From an uncultured Alphaproteobacteria bacterium (GTDB taxonomy: Bacteria; Pseudomonadota; Alphaproteobacteria; Rhizobiales; Hyphomicrobiaceae): a stretch of 8,531 nucleotides of DNA. The stretch spans positions 1 through 8,531 of the forward strand of contig CALFEM010000223.1 of the NCBI GenBank assembly GCA_937950105.1, read 5' to 3'. This document shows positions 6,638 through 8,531 of this stretch, one piece after another. Under the pieces are notes generated by a model. That model was given only the letters and a program-made list of their open reading frames with translations. It had not been told where the DNA came from and made no database searches. The position numbers and the translations under genes were made by a program. Numbering within the stretch: the stretch's first letter is position 1; every line of letters starts with the position of its first letter.

Positions 6638-6668
6638 GGCGGCCGCGCACCCAATCGTCGCAGCCGCC
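6638..6668 (-). terminator. GC-rich hairpin downstream of pgi
   Basis: On the minus strand a 10-base-pair stem with one G-U pair (6668-6659 with 6647-6638) and an 11-base loop lies about 30 bases after the pgi stop. No T run follows, so it could be a T-poor terminator or an RNA-stabilising 3' structure. The rest of the 155-base gap (6544-6698) holds a TTGACT (6628-6623) that could be a -35 box for the efflux operon, but no convincing -10. It also holds a six-base-pair dyad TCGGCC / GGCCGA (6560-6565 and 6572-6577) near the adaptor start. Confidence 0.35.
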
Positions 6669-6698
6669 GGCGCAAGGCAACAATCGAGGCCCCGCCAG

Positions 6699-8075
6699 TC
6701 AGGTGCTAAGGTGGCGCTTGGTCAAGACCTTGGCGAGTTCGACGGCCGGCTGGTCGAACGGGTCGATACCGAGCATCTTGCCGGCGAAGATCGTCTCCAG
6801 CATGAAGTGCATCAGCAGTGCGCCGACGTTCCTTTCATCGAGCGATGGCAGATCGATGGTACGCACGGGACGCCCCGCCTCGGCCAGCGCCTCGGTGATC
6901 GCCTGCGCCTGCGCCGCCACCACGTCGCCGACGCGGCGCCCGCCCATGAACGGCAGACGCGCCTTCGCCGCGTACTCCTCGTCGATCAGCGGTCCGGTGC
7001 CGGCACTGGCGACGCGCACCACTGTCAAGTAATGCTCGCGCGGGCCGTCCATGAACAGCTGCAGCTGGCTGTGCTGGTCGAGCGGCCCGAGCGCCGCGAT
7101 CGGACTGGTGCCCTCACCATTCTTGCCGATGCTCTCGGCCCAAAGCTGCACATACCAGTGCGAGAAGCGCGCCAGGCGGTCGACATAGGGCATCATCACC
7201 AGCGTATGAATGCCCTTTTCCTTCTGCAGCGCGAGCGCGGTGGCCGCACCGATGGCGGGGGCACAATCCTTCGGATGTTTGGCCTCCAGCATCGCTTTCA
7301 CAACGTCGTGCGCACCGGAGCGGATGGCGCGCGCGTCGAGGCCGCGCGCCATCGCCGGCATGAGGCCGACGTTGGTGAGACACGAGAAGCGCCCGCCGAT
7401 GCCTTCGTGATGCTCGAGCAGCGGGATGCCGAGCGATGCGAACAGCTCGCGCAGGCCGTTCGGCTTGCCGGGGCGCGCCGGCTCGGTGATGCCGAGGAAC
7501 AGCTCGGGAATACGCTTGCCGAGGCCCGCATCGCGCACCGCCTGCAGCGTCACGATCGCCTGCGTCAGCGTCTCGGTCGTACCACCGGATTTCGACGTGA
7601 CGACGAATCGCGTGCGTGCGAGGTCGAGATCGGCGAGCGCGCCGACCAGCGTCTTGGCATCGAGGTTGTCGTAGAAGCGCGTACGCGGGCGGTTGCGCTG
7701 GTCGACGTCGGCGCTGCCCGGGATGTTCCAGCCGGCGATCTGTGCCAACGTCTGCCCGCCGAGGCCGGAGCCGCCGGTGCCGAAGAAGATGATGAGCCGC
7801 GCGCCGTCCGAGAGCCTGGCCAGCGCCGCTTCGGCCGCGTCGAGGTCGGCGGTATCCTCGGGGATGGTCAGCAGCGGAAGGCGGCCGGTGCGGTAGTTGT
7901 CCTTGAGCACGGCGAGCGGATCGACGGCACGGTCGAGCCAGCGCGTCATCAGCCAGTCGGAGAGACCGTGGCGGCCGATCACCGCTTCGCTGGTGCCGGT
8001 GATCGACTGGCGATAGAGGGCGCTGTGGCCATCGTCGGCGAATGCGGATCGGGCGGCGCCGTGCGTCTTGGGCAT
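6699..8075 (-). CDS. pgi: Glucose-6-phosphate isomerase
   Basis: This cytoplasmic enzyme interconverts glucose 6-phosphate and fructose 6-phosphate in glycolysis and gluconeogenesis. The SIS-fold motifs are clear in the 458 residues: GTGGSGLGG (99-107), the phosphate-binding SKSGGTTET (161-169), EGIGGRFS (224-231, PGI signature 1 region), ESIGKNGEG (314-322), DQHSQLQLF with the catalytic-region His 335, and GIDPFDQPAVELAK (436-449, signature 2, ending in the conserved Lys). It is shorter than the roughly 550-residue E. coli type and matches the compact form found in many other bacteria. I chose the ATG at 8075 because the open frame upstream, to 8261, runs through a terminator hairpin and has no family similarity. 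Seven Cs sit directly before this ATG and the nearest purine-rich stretch (AGAAGCGA) is farther away than usual. The M16 gene upstream is separated by a terminator, so pgi probably has its own promoter, which I could not identify. Confidence 0.95.
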   Translation of the reverse strand: MPKTHGAARSAFADDGHSALYRQSITGTSEAVIGRHGLSDWLMTRWLDRAVDPLAVLKDNYRTGRLPLLTIPEDTADLDAAEAALARLSDGARLIIFFGTGGSGLGGQTLAQIAGWNIPGSADVDQRNRPRTRFYDNLDAKTLVGALADLDLARTRFVVTSKSGGTTETLTQAIVTLQAVRDAGLGKRIPELFLGITEPARPGKPNGLRELFASLGIPLLEHHEGIGGRFSCLTNVGLMPAMARGLDARAIRSGAHDVVKAMLEAKHPKDCAPAIGAATALALQKEKGIHTLVMMPYVDRLARFSHWYVQLWAESIGKNGEGTSPIAALGPLDQHSQLQLFMDGPREHYLTVVRVASAGTGPLIDEEYAAKARLPFMGGRRVGDVVAAQAQAITEALAEAGRPVRTIDLPSLDERNVGALLMHFMLETIFAGKMLGIDPFDQPAVELAKVLTKRHLST

Positions 8076-8198
8076 GGGGGGGATCGCTTCTGAACTTTGC
8101 GCCGGACGGGCGTGGCGCGCCGTCTCGGCTCGATGGGAAGGGTTGTGCGAGTGATCGCAGAAAAGCCGCCCGCGCTCCAGCGGACTCGATCCGAAAAG

Positions 8199-8245
8199 CG
8201 GCGAGGCAGCAAGCCGGCGGTTTCGCACGGCCGGCTGCCTCGCCG
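8199..8245 (-). terminator. Strong hairpin terminator between the M16 peptidase gene and pgi
   Basis: A perfect 12-base-pair outer stem (8199-8210 with 8234-8245) encloses a further inner stem (GCCG / CGGC and GCG / CGC, separated by small bulges) topped by GTTT. Read on the minus strand, the stem is followed by CTTTTCGG, giving a short U tract, so it should act as an intrinsic terminator about 73 bases after the M16 stop. The remaining non-coding sequence of this 242-base gap (8076-8317) shows no gene and no convincing promoter boxes. Confidence 0.7.
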
Positions 8246-8317
8246 GAAATTGTGGTCGCAATGTGCTCTGTGGCTTGGTCTTTAGGCCGCAAGCGATGGA
8301 TAGCGCGTCGGCGTTGC

Positions 8318-8485
8318 TCAGCCGCCGCTGCTGGCCGCCGCCGGCTGCACCGCAGGCTTCAGGTTCTGCGGCTTGCCGACCACCGTGACGATCAGATCGT
8401 TGTTGGCGAGCAGGTTGCGGGCCACCCGCTTGACGTCGTCGAGCGTCACCGCCGTCACCAGCGCGTTGCGCTTGTCGATGTAGTC
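8318..8485 (-). CDS. C-terminus of an M16-family zinc peptidase (pitrilysin/processing-peptidase type, 5' partial)
   Basis: Translation of the minus strand from 8485 gives 55 residues ending at TGA (8320-8318). The pattern DYIDKRNALVTAVTLDDVKRVA followed by LIVTVVGKP is typical of the extreme C-terminal domain of bacterial M16 peptidase-like proteins, where a VT/DV helix is followed by a strand ending in VGxP. The tail (KPAVQPAAASSGG) is a low-complexity Ala/Pro/Gly extension. The zinc-binding HxxEH motif would be far upstream and is absent from the window; C-terminal M16 domains often belong to subunits or halves lacking it, so catalysis cannot be judged. The gene is cut by adapter sequence beginning at 8486, not by a natural end. 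It is followed by a strong terminator and then pgi on the same strand. This fragment is too short to appear as a complete reading frame. Confidence 0.75.
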   Translation of the reverse strand, partial: DYIDKRNALVTAVTLDDVKRVARNLLANNDLIVTVVGKPQNLKPAVQPAAASSGG

Positions 8486-8531
8486 AGATCGGAAGAGCGT
8501 CGTGTAGGGAAAGAGTGTAGATCTCGGTGGT
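8486..8531. other. Illumina TruSeq adapter read-through (vector/adapter contamination)
   Basis: The 46 bases begin AGATCGGAAGAGC and continue GTCGTGTAGGGAAAGAG, TGTAGATCTCGGTGGT. This is the reverse complement of the Illumina universal adapter as I know it, with no mismatch that I can see. It is not biological sequence. It abuts the M16 gene abruptly mid-codon series and runs to the contig end, as expected from an untrimmed short insert. Confidence 0.98.

Noticed and set aside
6589..6638. Inverted repeat CATCACC / GGTGATG upstream of the efflux operon as an operator
   Set aside because: The arms are only seven bases, 36 bases apart and do not extend; this is within chance expectation for GC-rich sequence.
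6615..8093. A 492-codon open frame on the plus strand
   Set aside because: It lies antisense to pgi, which has unmistakable catalytic motifs; the plus frame has no recognisable features.
8076..8261. N-terminal extension of Pgi by 62 codons
   Set aside because: It runs through the terminator hairpin, is Arg/Pro-rich, and has no similarity to Pgi; the 458-residue form matches the compact family length.
1..8531. CRISPR array, tRNA or rRNA gene, insertion sequence or phage genes
   Set aside because: No spaced direct repeats, cloverleaf, rRNA core motif, transposase or terminal inverted repeats were seen on reading either strand.

Overview
No previously undescribed system was found in this window. 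The most important observations concern the integrity of the sequence. It appears to be an assembled contig end containing two unrelated pieces of genome plus residual sequencing adapter. The last 46 bases (8486-8531) read as the Illumina TruSeq adapter in reverse complement. A second discontinuity lies at about 1680-1725, where two genes on opposite strands, each missing its natural 5' end, run into each other.

Left segment (1 to about 1700). This holds the 3' end of a gene whose product resembles the C-terminus of transglutaminase-like proteins, a convergent 260-residue protein of unknown function with a near-consensus sigma-70-type promoter and a strong Shine-Dalgarno, and the 3' part of a sortase-fold gene with His, Cys and Arg catalytic residues in place. 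The sortase, the promoter style and the looser codon use (TTA, CTA, TTT and GAA occur) suggest a bacterium such as a member of Chloroflexota. This is inference from family knowledge, not from a search.

Right segment (about 1700-8485). This is GC-rich, with codon third positions mostly G or C, and suggests Alphaproteobacteria (Hyphomicrobiales-like). It starts inside a putative lipoprotein gene that ends in a hairpin terminator. Next comes a Tat-exported M19-type dipeptidase on the plus strand. The rest is on the minus strand: in transcription order, the C-terminus of an M16 zinc-peptidase-family protein (cut by the adapter), a hairpin terminator, glucose-6-phosphate isomerase (pgi), and a compact three-gene operon for a MacAB-type tripartite efflux or export pump (membrane-fusion protein, ATPase, permease).

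How the genes relate. The three pump genes form one unit: the fusion protein and ATPase genes are 2 bases apart, and the ATPase and permease genes overlap. Pgi is a central-carbon enzyme with no evident functional link to the pump. The dipeptidase converges on the pump operon with a 25-base gap. Several very long antisense reading frames over the GC-rich genes are coding-strand shadows and were left out.
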